Counted from the stretch's first letter, positions 51,823 to 63,003 are shown. The stretch: DNA of 64,000 nucleotides from Serratia nevei (GCF_024160145.1 NZ_JAMYWQ010000015.1:44392-108391); one strand, 5' to 3'. Notes: generated by a model from the sequence alone, not told the origin. Numbers and translations: made by a program.

Positions 51823-52020
51823 ATGAGTATTTTACTACTGCCTACGGTTGCCAAGATGGAAAATGAGGAACGTACACAGGGCTATGAGCGCTGGTTTCTT
51901 GAAAAAGTTCAGGAAGCCATGGATGAGCCGCAGCCAGGTATTCCTCATGATGACGTGATGGCTGAAATGGATGCTGTTATCGCTGCTGCAGAAGCCAGGA
52001 TTAAAGCGAAGCAGGCATAA
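51823..52020 (+). CDS. Antitoxin of a type II RelE/ParE-type module
   Basis: 65-residue acidic, largely helical protein with an AGGGG Shine-Dalgarno at 51811-51815. The stretch ERWFLEKVQEAMDEPQPGIPHDDVMAEMD is typical of small antitoxins paired with RelE/ParE-like toxins. Its stop TAA overlaps the toxin ATG by one base (TAATG), the usual arrangement. Its codons are more AT-rich than in the flanking core genes, which suggests acquisition. The exact family (RelB, StbD-like) was not settled. Confidence 0.8.
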   Translation: MSILLLPTVAKMENEERTQGYERWFLEKVQEAMDEPQPGIPHDDVMAEMDAVIAAAEARIKAKQA

Positions 52021-52295
52021 TGCTCAACATCGAATGGACTCGAGCCGCACGTCAGGATCTGGTGGAGATTGTGGGATTCATCGCCAATGATGACCCTCTG
52101 GCGACCAGAAAAATGAAGGTTCTCATCATGGAGGCCGTCATTCCCGCCGCCAGACATCCTCGAATTTTCCGGCGTGGCAGAGTGGACGGCACGCATGAAA
52201 TCCCCCTGCATCCCCATTATCTCCTGGTTTACCAGGTGCTGGAAACTCACATCCGGGTGTTGCGGGTTTTACATACGCGCCGACAATATCCTTAA
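52020..52295 (+). CDS. Toxin of the RelE/ParE superfamily
   Basis: 91-residue basic protein with the RelE/ParE plasmid-stabilisation fold pattern: N-terminal helix LNIEWTRAARQDLVEIVGFI, a central helix, then strands ending in HTRRQYP, the family C-terminal signature. Whether it cleaves mRNA on the ribosome (RelE) or inhibits gyrase (ParE) cannot be told from sequence alone; the N-terminus is more ParE-like. Translationally coupled to the antitoxin and inserted between tusA and zntA. Confidence 0.82.
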   Translation: MLNIEWTRAARQDLVEIVGFIANDDPLATRKMKVLIMEAVIPAARHPRIFRRGRVDGTHEIPLHPHYLLVYQVLETHIRVLRVLHTRRQYP

Positions 52296-52317
52296 TATCG
52301 CCGCTGCAATCGATAAT

Positions 52318-52343
52318 GCCGGGCTCCCCTTGAGGAACCCGGC
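52318..52343 (-). terminator. Hairpin between the toxin gene and zntA
   Basis: GCCGGG (52318-52323) pairs with CCCGGC (52338-52343) around a partly paired loop, between the convergent toxin and zntA genes. T-richness is weak on both sides, so efficiency is uncertain. Confidence 0.45.
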
Positions 52344-52354
52344 CTGGCGCCGCG

Positions 52355-54673
52355 TTATTGGCGCTTTTTCAACAGCCGCAGCGCGTTGGCGGTGACCAGC
52401 GCGGTGGCGCCGGAGTCGGCCAGCACCGCCAGCCACAAACCGGTCAGCCCCAGCAGGCTGGTGATCAGGAAGACCCCTTTCAACCCCAGCGCGATGGTGA
52501 TGTTCTGCCGGATATTGGCGTGGGTGGCGCGCGAGATGCGGATCATCTCCGCGACGCCTACCAGCCGGTTGTGGGTCAGGGCGGCGTCGGCGGTTTCCAA
52601 TGCCACGTCGGTGCCGCTGCCCATCGCGATGCCGATGCTGGAGGCCTTCATCGCCGGGGCGTCGTTGATGCCGTCGCCGATCATCGCCGTCGGGCGCAGT
52701 TCGCTCAGTTCGGTGACCGCGCTGACCTTATCTTCCGGCAGCAGACCGGCGCGATAGTCGAGGCCCAGCTCGCCGGCGATCGCCACGGCGGCGCGCGGGT
52801 TGTCGCCGGTCAGCATCACGCCGCGAATACCCAGCGCGTTCAGTTCGGCTATCGCCTGTTTGGCGTCGCCGCGCAGCGTATCGCGCAGCGCCAGCAAGCC
52901 GATGGGCGCGCCGTCTTCCAGCACCACCACCGCCGTTTTGCCGGCGTTTTCCAGCTTGTCTACCTGGCTCTGCCATTGGGCGTCGAGCAGGCCCGGTGCC
53001 AGCTTGCCCGGCGCGCTGATCAGCACGGTCTTGCCGTCCACGATCCCTTCCACGCCGACGCCGGCCAGCGCGCGGCGCGCCTGCGCCAGCGGCAGCTCAG
53101 CCCCGCTTTCGGCGGCGCGGCTGATGATCGCCTGCGCCAGCGGGTGATGTGAACCGGCTTCCACCGCGGCGGCAAGCTGCAGCAGCCGCTGTTCGGTGAG
53201 CGCGCCGATCGGCAGCACGTCGGTCACCGTCGGCTTGCCTTCGGTCAGGGTGCCGGTTTTATCGAAGGCGATAGTTTGTATCTGGCCCAGTTGCTCCAGC
53301 GCCGCACCGCCTTTAATCAGCGCGCCGCGCCGCGTGGCGGCCGCCAGCCCGGATGTGATCGCCGCCGGGGTCGAGATCACCAATGCGCATGGGCAGCCGA
53401 TCAGCAGCAGCGTCAGGCCGCGATAGATCCAGGTATCCCACGGCTGCGAGAACAGCAGCGGCGGCACCAGGATCACCGCGACGGCCAGCAGCATAATGGC
53501 CGGGGTGTAATAACGGCTGAACCGATCGAGGAAGCGTTCGATCGGCGCGCGGCGCTCTTCGGCCTCTTCAATCAGCTGCAAAATGCGGTCGATGGCGTTT
53601 TTGCCGGGCTCGGAGATCACCTTCATCTGCGCCGCCTGATCGACGGACAGGCTACCGGCGGCCACTTTCTCACCCTGTTGGCGCTCGACCGGCACCGATT
53701 CGCCGGTCAGGGCGCTTTCGTCGAAGCTGGCGAACGGATTGAGCAGCTCGGCGTCGGCCGGCAGGCGCCCGCCGGGCGCGATTTCAATCACGTCGCCAGG
53801 GCGCAGACTGGCGACCGGCACGCGTTTGCGCTCCGCACCTTGCAGCAGCAGCGCATCTTCCGGCACCAGCTCCATCAGCGCCGTTACGCCGCGCCGTGCG
53901 CGGTTGGCGGCGTAGGATTCCAGCAGTTCACCGACCATAAACAGCAGCAGCACCATCGCCGCTTCGGCGGTGGCGCCGATGAACAGCGCGCCGATGGCCG
54001 CCACGCTCATCAAGGTTTCGATGGCGAACGGCGTGCCGGAACGAATCAGACGCAGCGCTTTGGCGGCGACCGGCGTCAACCCGACCAGCGTGGTGGCGAT
54101 AAAGGCGATGCGGCCCAGCTCCGGGTTAACCCGATCCAGCACCCAGCTGACGACCATCAGAGTGGTTAACAGCAGCAGCGGTGCGAATTCGGCGAAGCGT
54201 GAGGTTTTCGGCGCGGCGGTTTTGGCGGCCTGAGTGCCGAGCAGGGTAAAGCCAGCCTGAGCGACCGCGTCCTGGATCCGCAGGCTGATGTCGGACTGTG
54301 CGTCGACCACCAGTTTCTCGGTGGCGAACAACACGCGCGCGCTGTCGACGCCGGGGAGAGCGGTGACGGCATTTTCGATTTTTTTGGCGCAGCTGGGGCA
54401 GTCCATACCGGTGACTTTCCAGCTGAAACGTTGGCTGCCGGAAGGGGGAGCGGCGGCCAGCCTGTCGCTTTCCTCGTCCGGATCGTCGGGTGCGGCGGTG
54501 CAGCAGCCGCCATCGCCATGATCGTGATGGTGGTGGGCGTGTTCGGCCTGTGCGGCGGCGTTTTTCGGCTCGCTGCTGCAGCCATGCTGCGTTTTGCTGT
54601 GGCTGTGGTTGCAGCCGCATCCACCTTCGGCGTGGTGATGTTCCTGATGATTATGGTTTTGCTGATTGTGCAT
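52355..54673 (-). CDS. zntA: ZntA Zn2+/Cd2+/Pb2+-exporting P1B-type ATPase
   Basis: Inner-membrane metal pump. 772 residues. The N-terminus is unusually rich in His and Cys (first 60 residues, e.g. NHNHQEHHHAEGGCGC) and is followed by the HMA domain with GMDCPSC (89-95). The membrane metal site is IGCPCALVIS, the phosphorylation site DKTGTLT, and TGDNPRAA and GDGINDAPA are intact. It is longer than E. coli ZntA because of the His/Cys extension. Controlled by a ZntR-type promoter. Confidence 0.97.
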   Translation of the reverse strand: MHNQQNHNHQEHHHAEGGCGCNHSHSKTQHGCSSEPKNAAAQAEHAHHHHDHGDGGCCTAAPDDPDEESDRLAAAPPSGSQRFSWKVTGMDCPSCAKKIENAVTALPGVDSARVLFATEKLVVDAQSDISLRIQDAVAQAGFTLLGTQAAKTAAPKTSRFAEFAPLLLLTTLMVVSWVLDRVNPELGRIAFIATTLVGLTPVAAKALRLIRSGTPFAIETLMSVAAIGALFIGATAEAAMVLLLFMVGELLESYAANRARRGVTALMELVPEDALLLQGAERKRVPVASLRPGDVIEIAPGGRLPADAELLNPFASFDESALTGESVPVERQQGEKVAAGSLSVDQAAQMKVISEPGKNAIDRILQLIEEAEERRAPIERFLDRFSRYYTPAIMLLAVAVILVPPLLFSQPWDTWIYRGLTLLLIGCPCALVISTPAAITSGLAAATRRGALIKGGAALEQLGQIQTIAFDKTGTLTEGKPTVTDVLPIGALTEQRLLQLAAAVEAGSHHPLAQAIISRAAESGAELPLAQARRALAGVGVEGIVDGKTVLISAPGKLAPGLLDAQWQSQVDKLENAGKTAVVVLEDGAPIGLLALRDTLRGDAKQAIAELNALGIRGVMLTGDNPRAAVAIAGELGLDYRAGLLPEDKVSAVTELSELRPTAMIGDGINDAPAMKASSIGIAMGSGTDVALETADAALTHNRLVGVAEMIRISRATHANIRQNITIALGLKGVFLITSLLGLTGLWLAVLADSGATALVTANALRLLKKRQ

Positions 54674-54713
54674 AACGTCCCCCTTCGGGCAGTTAACCGG
54701 GTTTGCTCAGCTG

Positions 54714-54745
54714 ACTCTACACCCTGGAGTCCACTCCAGAGTCAA
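54714..54745 (-). promoter_or_regulatory. zntA promoter with ZntR operator
   Basis: Read on the minus strand, -35 TTGACT (54740-54745) and -10 TAGAGT (54714-54719) are separated by exactly 20 bp, the long spacer typical of MerR-family promoters. The spacer holds the dyad ACTCTGGAGTGGACTCCAG, which matches the ZntR operator of E. coli. ZntR bound to zinc should activate by distorting this spacer. The zntR gene is not in the window. Confidence 0.92.
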
Positions 54746-56819
<2,074 letters not shown>

Positions 56820-56831
56820 CACAGTAATGGA

Positions 56832-56858
56832 ACGCCCGGCGCAGTCTCGGCCGGGCGT
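56832..56858 (+). terminator. Hairpin between prtA and inh
   Basis: ACGCCCGGC (56832-56840) pairs with GCCGGGCGT (56850-56858), 9 bp with a 9-base loop, immediately after prtA and 16 bases before the inh start. No T-tract follows. It could give partial termination or 3' protection, so that the protease transcript exceeds the inhibitor transcript. Confidence 0.65.
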
Positions 56859-56874
56859 GATGCGGGAGCCCGGT

Positions 56875-57252
56875 ATGAAAGGTACTTTAACGCGCACCGC
56901 TCTGGCGGCGGGCGGCATGATGATGACCAGTGCGGTCATGGCCGGCAGTTTGACGCTGCCGACCGCACAGTCGCTGGCGGGGCAATGGCAGGTCGCCGAC
57001 AGCGAACGGCAATGCCAAATCGAGTTTCTGGCGAATGAACAAAGCGAGACCAACGGCTACCAGCTGGTGGATCGGCAGGGTTGTCTGCCAAGCGTGTTTG
57101 CGGCCGAGGTGGTAGGCTGGCGCCCGGCGCCGGACGGCATCGCCCTGCTGCGGGCGGATGGCAGCACGCTGGCATTCTTCTCGCGCGACGGCGATTTGTA
57201 TCGCAATCAGCTGGGCGCCGATGATGCCCTGACGTTGAAAGCGCTGGTTTGA
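56875..57252 (+). CDS. inh: Periplasmic serralysin inhibitor (Inh/AprI family)
   Basis: Small periplasmic protein that blocks serralysin prematurely active inside the cell. 125 residues from the ATG at 56875. A signal peptide (MKGTLTRTALAAGG to SAVMA) is cleaved before GSLTLP. The N-terminal arm SLTLPTAQ and the motif SLAGQW are typical, as the arm inserts into the protease active site. Two cysteines (ERQCQIEF and RQGCLPSV) can form the family disulfide. Downstream of prtA on the same strand. Confidence 0.92.
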   Translation: MKGTLTRTALAAGGMMMTSAVMAGSLTLPTAQSLAGQWQVADSERQCQIEFLANEQSETNGYQLVDRQGCLPSVFAAEVVGWRPAPDGIALLRADGSTLAFFSRDGDLYRNQLGADDALTLKALV

Positions 57253-57257
57253 TAAAA

Positions 57258-57279
57258 CGGGTTCGGCACGCCGAACCCG
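57258..57279 (-). terminator. Terminator between convergent inh and yhhN
   Basis: CGGGTTCGGC (57258-57267) pairs with GCCGAACCCG (57270-57279) in a 10-bp stem. On the minus strand it is followed by TTTTATC, so it serves yhhN best, though it also lies 5 bases after inh. Confidence 0.7.
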
Positions 57280-57289
57280 CGGCAGGTAT

Positions 57290-57916
57290 TTACAGGTAGA
57301 GCGAACGTACGATCAGGAAGTGGCCGGAGAAGTAACAGAAAGCCACGATGGCGTCCGCCGCGCGGAAGGTGAAACGGTAGCGGTTGATCAGCCAAACCAC
57401 GTTGGCCAGCAGCAGCAGCGAGGTGCCGGTCAGCAGCGAGAAGCCGAAATCGGTGCTGCGCAGGAAGTATTGTTCACCCGCCAGCCAGACCATCAGCAGC
57501 GTCATCGCCACGTAGGTGACGATCGGCCAGCGCATCTCTTCCAGCCGGGTCCAAAGGGTGGCCAGCAGCAACGCGCCGATCGCCAGCAGCGTCAGCGGCA
57601 GCGGCCAGAACAGACTGAACGTCATCTGGCTGGCGAAGCTCAAGGTATACAGCAGGTGGGACAGGAAAAAGGCGCCGATGGCGTACAGCACCCGCTCACG
57701 CGGCAACAAGAGCAACGCATCGCCAATCAGCGTCGCCAACAGGCCGAGTACGATCAGATAACCTGCCGCGCCGAGCACCGGCGCTTGCCAGGCCAGCAGC
57801 AGCAGCAGCAGCAGCGTGACGGGTTTGAACACCCAGCGTTGCCAGCGCGGCCCACGGTAAGAGGCGTCGACGAATAGCCAACCGGAAAAGAATACGGCAA
57901 GGAACGGCCAACTCAT
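57290..57916 (-). CDS. yhhN: YhhN family membrane protein (lysoplasmalogenase-like)
   Basis: 208-residue inner-membrane protein with about eight hydrophobic spans of the YhhN/TMEM86 family, whose eukaryotic members are lysoplasmalogenases; the bacterial substrate is not established. Conserved polar residues within spans include [13 protein letters not shown] and [12 protein letters not shown]. In E. coli yhhN adjoins zntA, but here prtA-inh has been inserted between them. Confidence 0.9.
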   Translation of the reverse strand: MSWPFLAVFFSGWLFVDASYRGPRWQRWVFKPVTLLLLLLLAWQAPVLGAAGYLIVLGLLATLIGDALLLLPRERVLYAIGAFFLSHLLYTLSFASQMTFSLFWPLPLTLLAIGALLLATLWTRLEEMRWPIVTYVAMTLLMVWLAGEQYFLRSTDFGFSLLTGTSLLLLANVVWLINRYRFTFRAADAIVAFCYFSGHFLIVRSLYL

Positions 57917-58079
57917 TTATGTCTTCCTTATGCATGAGGGAGCCGCAACCACAACCGGCTCCAAACTGTCACCAATGTCACTTCTTCATTTCAGTGTAGG
58001 TAGCCTGCCGACGATCGACAATGCTTTCTTGAGAATGCTATGTTTACGCCGATTTGGCCGCGAAGGAAATGGGAAACCG

Positions 58080-58436
58080 ATGAGTAAACCACCGTTATTT
58101 TTTGTCGCCGTGATTGCGTTGATCGCCGTGCTGGCCACGCAGCGCTACTTCAAACAGCGCCAGCAGGAGGCGGAAAACGATCGTGCGCCGATGCGCAGTC
58201 TGCAGGTGACGGTAAGCGACAAGCGGAGTTTCCCGGTTGCCAAGACCCGCGCGCCGCAGCGCGAACCGCTGGTCAATGAGCCGATGTATTACGAGGTGGT
58301 GTTCAGCCCGCGACAGGGCGGTGAAGACGTCACGCTGCGGCTGAAACAGTGGCAATACAACCCGATAGAAAAAGGCGCGCAGGGCACGTTGAACATGCAG
58401 GGCACGCGCTTCGTCTCTTTCACCGTTCAGCCGTAG
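58080..58436 (+). CDS. yhhM: DUF2500 protein YhhM
   Basis: 118-residue protein with one N-terminal transmembrane helix (MSKPPLFFVAVIALIAVLA) and a small periplasmic or cytoplasmic domain ending in GTLNMQGTRFVSFTV. Length, start and GTRFVSF match the DUF2500 family to which E. coli YhhM belongs. Function unknown. The longer ORF begins 50 codons upstream at 57930 but only the ATG at 58080 matches the family. Convergent with yhhL, three bases apart. Confidence 0.9.
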   Translation: MSKPPLFFVAVIALIAVLATQRYFKQRQQEAENDRAPMRSLQVTVSDKRSFPVAKTRAPQREPLVNEPMYYEVVFSPRQGGEDVTLRLKQWQYNPIEKGAQGTLNMQGTRFVSFTVQP

Positions 58437-58439
58437 CGG

Positions 58440-58712
58440 TCACTTTTTCTTGATGGGCGGCTGTTTCTTCTGCCAGGCCAGCAGCTCGAACACGCCAAAG
58501 ATAAAGATCTTGGCTTCTTGCCAGTAGCTGATCGGTTGATCCTTCGGCTGGGTGGATTTCAACAGCACCAGCTGCAGGCCGTGCATCACCACCATAAAGA
58601 ACAGCGCCACGTCGATGAAATACTTCAGCGGCTTGGGAAACGGATGGAACAGGTTAGAGAGCAGGAAGCCCCACACGCACAGCATCAGCAGGCGGCCCAG
58701 ATTAATCAGCAT
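58440..58712 (-). CDS. yhhL: DUF1145 membrane protein YhhL
   Basis: 90-residue small membrane protein of the DUF1145 family with two or three hydrophobic spans, beginning MLINLGRLLMLCVWGFLLSN and ending in a lysine-rich tail (KKQPPIKKK). Function unknown. It overlaps the 3' end of rsmD by 11 bases on the same strand, so the two are probably co-transcribed, as in E. coli. Confidence 0.9.
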   Translation of the reverse strand: MLINLGRLLMLCVWGFLLSNLFHPFPKPLKYFIDVALFFMVVMHGLQLVLLKSTQPKDQPISYWQEAKIFIFGVFELLAWQKKQPPIKKK

Positions 58713-59322
58713 GGTCGGTTTTCTCTTGCGAACGAATATAAAGGCGATAGGCCACCTGGCCGGCGACCTTTTCCCGGTGCAGCTGCCAACTGGCAGGCAC
58801 GTCCGCTGCGGCGCTTTCCGCCTCGGCTTCTACATAGATCCAGGCCTCGTCGGCCAGCCAGCCTCGCTGTTCCAGCAGTAAGGCGGTCTCCGCCAGCAGG
58901 CCTTTGCGAAACGGCGGATCGAGGAACACCACGTCGAACGGTTGGCCCTCGCCCGCCAGCCAGCCCAGCGCATTGGTGTTGATAACCACCCCTTTACCCT
59001 GCAGCAGCGCCAGATTTTTTTCCAGCTGCTGCGCCACCGGCCGCTCAAATTCCAGCAGCGTGGCGCTGCCGGCGTAGCGCGATAGCGCTTCCAGCCCTAA
59101 TGCGCCGCTGCCGGCGAAACAGTCCAGACAGCGCGCGCCCTGAATCACCGGCGCCAGCCAGTTGAACAGGGTTTCGCGCACCCGATCGGTGGTGGGGCGC
59201 AGCCCCGGGCTGTTCGGCACCGGAAGCTTGCGACCGCGCCATTGGCCGCCGATGATGCGGATCTGTCCGGCTGCGGCCTGGGGCGGTTTTTTGGCCGCCG
59301 CCCGTGGCGAGAGTCTTGTCAT
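58702..59322 (-). CDS. rsmD: RsmD 16S rRNA (guanine-966 N2) methyltransferase
   Basis: SAM-dependent enzyme that methylates G966 of 16S rRNA. 206 residues. The basic N-terminus IRIIGGQWRGRKLPVP is followed by PTTDRVRETLFNWL, the SAM-binding motif LDCFAGSGALGLEALSR, and the catalytic DPPF tetrad (VFLDPPFRKG, near residue 125) of N6/N2 methylases. Divergent from ftsY. Confidence 0.95.
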   Translation of the reverse strand: MTRLSPRAAAKKPPQAAAGQIRIIGGQWRGRKLPVPNSPGLRPTTDRVRETLFNWLAPVIQGARCLDCFAGSGALGLEALSRYAGSATLLEFERPVAQQLEKNLALLQGKGVVINTNALGWLAGEGQPFDVVFLDPPFRKGLLAETALLLEQRGWLADEAWIYVEAEAESAAADVPASWQLHREKVAGQVAYRLYIRSQEKTDHAD

Positions 59323-59564
59323 AAGCGTTGTTTGATTTCTTTTGCGGCGCGGGGCCGCAGAGGTTAACGAAAAGTTGTCCCTATTCTACCGGTGACGGGC
59401 GTCGGGGGGAACGGTAAAACTTTGTTGTCTGATTTCACACCGGAAAGCATGCCGGATGCGTGTTGCTGCGCGAGGGAAAGTGATAGACTCGGCGGATTAT
59501 TGTCAGCATATATCCTTCAGGTATGTAGGGTAAGCGAGCCTTCGGTACGGAGTAGAGTCATAAC

Positions 59565-61067
59565 ATGGCAAAAGATAAGAAACGTGGGTTTTTCTCCTGG
59601 CTGGGCTTTGGCCAGAAGGAAAAGGAAGAAGCGCAACAGCAACCTGAGCAGCCGGTAGAGCAGGCGGAGCCTCAGGCCGCGGAGACGCCGGCTGAACCGG
59701 TCGCCGCCAAGCTGGATGACAAGCTCCCCGCCCAGGAATCTGAACCTGCCGCCTCCGTCGACACCCTGGGAGAGTGGGATAACGGTCAGGCCGGCGAACA
59801 AATCGCGGAGAACCTGCCGGCGGCGGCCGAGCACCCAACGGCGCAAGCGTTGGCCGAAGAGATTGTCAGCGTGACCGAGCAGGTAGTAGCGCAGCAGCAG
59901 CCGATCGTCGAGCCCGAGCCGGTCGTTGAGCCTGAGCCGGTCGTCGAGCCCGAGCCGGTCGTCGAACCCGAGCCGGTGATTGAACCTGAGCCGGTCGTCG
60001 AGCCCGAGCCGGTCGTTGAGCCTGAGCCGGTCGTTGAGCCTGAGCCGGTCGTCGAGCCCGAGCCGGTCGTCGAGCCTGAGCCGGAAGAAGAAAAGCCGCT
60101 TGAACCTGTGGTGCCGGCCGCTGCGCAAGAACAGGAGCGCCCGACCAAAGAGGGCTTCTTCGCTCGCCTGAAGCGCAGCCTGCTGAAGACCAAGCAGAAC
60201 CTCGGCTCCGGCTTTATGGGGCTGTTCCGCGGTAAAAAGATCGACGACGACCTGTTCGACGAGTTGGAAGAACAGCTGCTGATCGCCGATGTCGGCGTAG
60301 AAACCACGCGCAAGATCATCACCTCCCTGACCCAGCACGCCAGCCGCAAACAGCTGAAAGACGCCGAAGCGCTGTACGGCAAGCTGAAGGAGGAAATGTC
60401 CGAAATTCTGGCCAAGGTCGATCAGCCGCTGGATGTCAGCGGGAAAACCCCGTATGTCATCCTGATGGTCGGCGTGAACGGCGTGGGTAAAACCACCACC
60501 ATCGGCAAGCTGGCGCGCCAGTTCCAGGCGGAAGGCAAGTCGGTGATGCTGGCGGCGGGGGATACCTTCCGCGCCGCGGCGGTGGAGCAGTTGCAGGTGT
60601 GGGGCGAGCGCAACCGCATCCCGGTAGTGGCGCAGCATACCGGCGCGGATTCCGCTTCGGTGATCTTCGATGCGGTGCAGGCCGCCAAGGCGCGCGGCAT
60701 CGATGTCTTGATCGCCGATACCGCCGGCCGTCTGCAGAACAAATCGCACCTGATGGAAGAGCTGAAGAAGATCGTCCGCGTCATGAAAAAACTGGACGAC
60801 CAGGCCCCTCATGAGGTTATGCTGACGCTCGATGCCAGCACCGGCCAAAATGCGGTCAGTCAGGCGAAATTATTTAATGAGGCCGTGGGCTTAACCGGCA
60901 TCACGCTGACTAAACTGGACGGTACCGCCAAGGGCGGGGTGATCTTCGCCATCGCCGATCAGTTCGCAATCCCGATTCGCTATATCGGCGTCGGGGAAGG
61001 CATCGAAGATTTGCGGCCGTTTAAGGCTGACGATTTTATTGAGGCACTTTTTGCCCGAGAGGATTAA
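59565..61067 (+). CDS. ftsY: FtsY signal-recognition-particle receptor
   Basis: GTPase receptor that delivers SRP-ribosome complexes to the Sec translocon. 500 residues. An acidic, low-complexity A domain (about 1-190) carries ten VEPEPV repeats; the NG domain follows with G1 [16 protein letters not shown]3 DTAGR and G4 [10 protein letters not shown]. The membrane-targeting [13 protein letters not shown] at the N-terminus and [13 protein letters not shown] before the N domain are also present. First gene of ftsYEX. Confidence 0.97.
   Translation: MAKDKKRGFFSWLGFGQKEKEEAQQQPEQPVEQAEPQAAETPAEPVAAKLDDKLPAQESEPAASVDTLGEWDNGQAGEQIAENLPAAAEHPTAQALAEEIVSVTEQVVAQQQPIVEPEPVVEPEPVVEPEPVVEPEPVIEPEPVVEPEPVVEPEPVVEPEPVVEPEPVVEPEPEEEKPLEPVVPAAAQEQERPTKEGFFARLKRSLLKTKQNLGSGFMGLFRGKKIDDDLFDELEEQLLIADVGVETTRKIITSLTQHASRKQLKDAEALYGKLKEEMSEILAKVDQPLDVSGKTPYVILMVGVNGVGKTTTIGKLARQFQAEGKSVMLAAGDTFRAAAVEQLQVWGERNRIPVVAQHTGADSASVIFDAVQAAKARGIDVLIADTAGRLQNKSHLMEELKKIVRVMKKLDDQAPHEVMLTLDASTGQNAVSQAKLFNEAVGLTGITLTKLDGTAKGGVIFAIADQFAIPIRYIGVGEGIEDLRPFKADDFIEALFARED
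59907..60086 (+). repeat. 18-bp tandem repeat inside ftsY (ten copies)
   Basis: Ten units of the 18-base pattern gtc-gag-cc(c/t)-gag-ccg-gtc encode (V/I)EPEPV; the last ends in E. Units vary at synonymous positions (gtc/gtt, ccc/cct, gag/gaa), and unit 5 begins with Ile. Because each unit is a multiple of three, copy-number change keeps the reading frame, so this is a natural length-variable region. Confidence 0.95.
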
Positions 61068-61072
61068 TACGG

Positions 61073-61744
61073 ATGATTCGCTTTGAACAGGTCAGTAAAG
61101 CTTATCTGGGCGGACGGCAAGCGCTGCAGGGGGTCGATTTCCATCTGCGCCCGGCGGAAATGGCGTTTCTGACCGGCCATTCCGGCGCGGGGAAAAGTAC
61201 CCTGCTGAAACTGATTTGCGGTATCGAACGGCCCAGCGCCGGCCACATCTGGTTTGGCGGCCACGACATCAGTCGTTTGAAAAACCGCGAGGTGCCGTTC
61301 CTGCGTCGGCAGATCGGCATGATCTTCCAGGATCACCACCTGCTGCTGGATCGCACGGTGTATGACAACGTGGCGATGCCGCTGATCATCGCCGGCGCCA
61401 GCACCGAAGACATCCGCCGCCGCGTCTCCGCCGCGCTGGACAAGGTCGGGTTGCTGGATAAAGCGAAGAACTTCCCGATTCAGCTGTCCGGCGGTGAGCA
61501 GCAGCGCGTGGGCATCGCCCGTGCGGTGGTGAACAAGCCGGCTGTGCTGCTGGCGGATGAACCGACCGGCAACCTGGACGACGCGCTGTCGGAAGGCATT
61601 CTGCGCCTGTTTGAAGAATTCAACCGCGTCGGCGTCACCGTATTAATGGCGACCCACGACACCGGGCTTATCGCCCGCCGCAATTACCGCATCCTGACGC
61701 TGAGCCAGGGCCGCATGCAAGGGGGCGCTCACCATGGCCAATAA
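61073..61744 (+). CDS. ftsE: FtsE cell-division ABC ATPase
   Basis: ATPase that, with FtsX, controls septal peptidoglycan hydrolysis through EnvC and supports divisome assembly. 223 residues. Walker [10 protein letters not shown] (about 36-44), signature [14 protein letters not shown] and Walker [13 protein letters not shown] are intact. It begins 5 bases after ftsY and overlaps ftsX by 11 bases. Confidence 0.97.
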   Translation: MIRFEQVSKAYLGGRQALQGVDFHLRPAEMAFLTGHSGAGKSTLLKLICGIERPSAGHIWFGGHDISRLKNREVPFLRRQIGMIFQDHHLLLDRTVYDNVAMPLIIAGASTEDIRRRVSAALDKVGLLDKAKNFPIQLSGGEQQRVGIARAVVNKPAVLLADEPTGNLDDALSEGILRLFEEFNRVGVTVLMATHDTGLIARRNYRILTLSQGRMQGGAHHGQ

Positions 61745-62687
61745 CGCTAAAACCGCCAAGAGCAAGGCGCTGCGCGGCGGCTGGCGCGAACAGTGGCGTT
61801 ACGCCTGGATGAACGCCATCAAAGACATGCTGCGTCAGCCGTTGGCGACGCTGCTGACGGTGATGGTGATCGCCATCTCCCTAACGCTGCCGAGCGTGTG
61901 CTACATCGTGTGGAAAAACGTCAGCACCGCGGCCAGCCAGTGGTATCCGACGCCGCAGCTGACGGTCTACCTGGATAAATCGCTCGATGACGACGCGGCG
62001 CTGAAAGTGCTCGACGCCATCAAGGCGGAAGCCGGCGTGGAGAAGGTGAACTACCTGTCGCGTGAAGAAGCGCGCGGCGAGTTCCGCAACTGGTCGGGCT
62101 TTGGCGGCGCGCTGGACATGCTGGAAGAGAACCCGCTGCCGGCGGTGGCGATCGTCACGCCGAAGATGAGCTTCCAGAGTTCGGACACCCTCAACACCCT
62201 GCGCGATCGCGTAGCGGCGGTGCAGGGCGTGGAAGAAGTGCGTATGGATGACAGCTGGTTTGCCCGCCTGGCGGCGCTCACCGGGCTGGCGGGCCAGATT
62301 GCGGCGATCATCGGCGTGCTGATGATCGTGGCGGTGTTCCTGGTGATCGGCAACAGCGTGCGTCTGAGCATTTTCAGCCGTCGCGACACCATCAACGTGA
62401 TGAAGCTGATCGGTGCCACCGACGGCTTTATCCTGCGGCCGTTCCTCAACGGCGGGGCGATGCTCGGCTTTGCCGGCGCGCTGCTGTCGCTGGTGCTCTC
62501 CGGTGCGCTGGTGTGGCAGCTGGAGTCGGTCGTCGCCGGGGTAGCCAAGGTATTCGGCACCACCTTCACCCTGCACGGGCTGGGCTGGGACGAGGCGCTG
62601 CTGCTGCTGATCATCTCGGCGATGATTGGCTGGATCGCCGCCTGGCTGGCGACGGTGCAACATTTACGCCGATTTACACCACAGTAA
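61734..62687 (+). CDS. ftsX: FtsX cell-division membrane protein
   Basis: Permease-like partner of FtsE that recruits and activates EnvC in the periplasm. 317 residues: a basic cytoplasmic N-terminus, a first transmembrane helix near 42-60, a periplasmic loop with [20 protein letters not shown], and three further helices in the FtsX/MacB-type C-terminal domain ([18 protein letters not shown]). Overlaps ftsE, ends the ftsYEX operon. Confidence 0.95.
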   Translation: MANNAKTAKSKALRGGWREQWRYAWMNAIKDMLRQPLATLLTVMVIAISLTLPSVCYIVWKNVSTAASQWYPTPQLTVYLDKSLDDDAALKVLDAIKAEAGVEKVNYLSREEARGEFRNWSGFGGALDMLEENPLPAVAIVTPKMSFQSSDTLNTLRDRVAAVQGVEEVRMDDSWFARLAALTGLAGQIAAIIGVLMIVAVFLVIGNSVRLSIFSRRDTINVMKLIGATDGFILRPFLNGGAMLGFAGALLSLVLSGALVWQLESVVAGVAKVFGTTFTLHGLGWDEALLLLIISAMIGWIAAWLATVQHLRRFTPQ

Positions 62688-63003
62688 GATTTTTTTGGTA
62701 TACTCTTCTCCTGCTGCTTTTGATCGCATTGCGGGAGAAGAGTGACCTCAAGCGAAGTCAGCACCACCCTCTCTTCTTAGCGCACAAATTCCCTATCGGC
62801 CTGCACCCTCGTCACGTATTGTCAGCAACAATGCGATTAAAAAAGGGTGAACTTATAGGGCGGAGTACGGTCAAAAATTGCAGCAAATGTTAAGGTGCCC
62901 GGCGTGTGGAACCGCTTTTGCTTCAGCAACTGCCGTAGAATCAATCATTTCCCCGCTGTAATAATCACCTGCATGATTTTGTATTCTCATAGAGAGGGTT
63001 TGA
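62688..63003 (+). promoter_or_regulatory. rpoH promoter region
   Basis: This 316-base gap holds the rpoH promoters. A sigmaE-type promoter TGAACTT (62848-62854), a 16-bp spacer and TCAAAA (62871-62876) is the clearest; E. coli rpoH also has one. A TATACT (62699-62704) just after ftsX begins a 10-bp inverted repeat ACTCTTCTCC/GGAGAAGAGT (62702-62711, 62734-62743), which could end ftsX or control initiation. E. coli rpoH also has CRP and DnaA sites, which I could not place here. Confidence 0.7.

Noticed and set aside
59907..60086. CRISPR-like array
   Set aside because: Repeats are contiguous in-frame codons of ftsY with no spacers. No repeat-spacer structure was found anywhere in the window.
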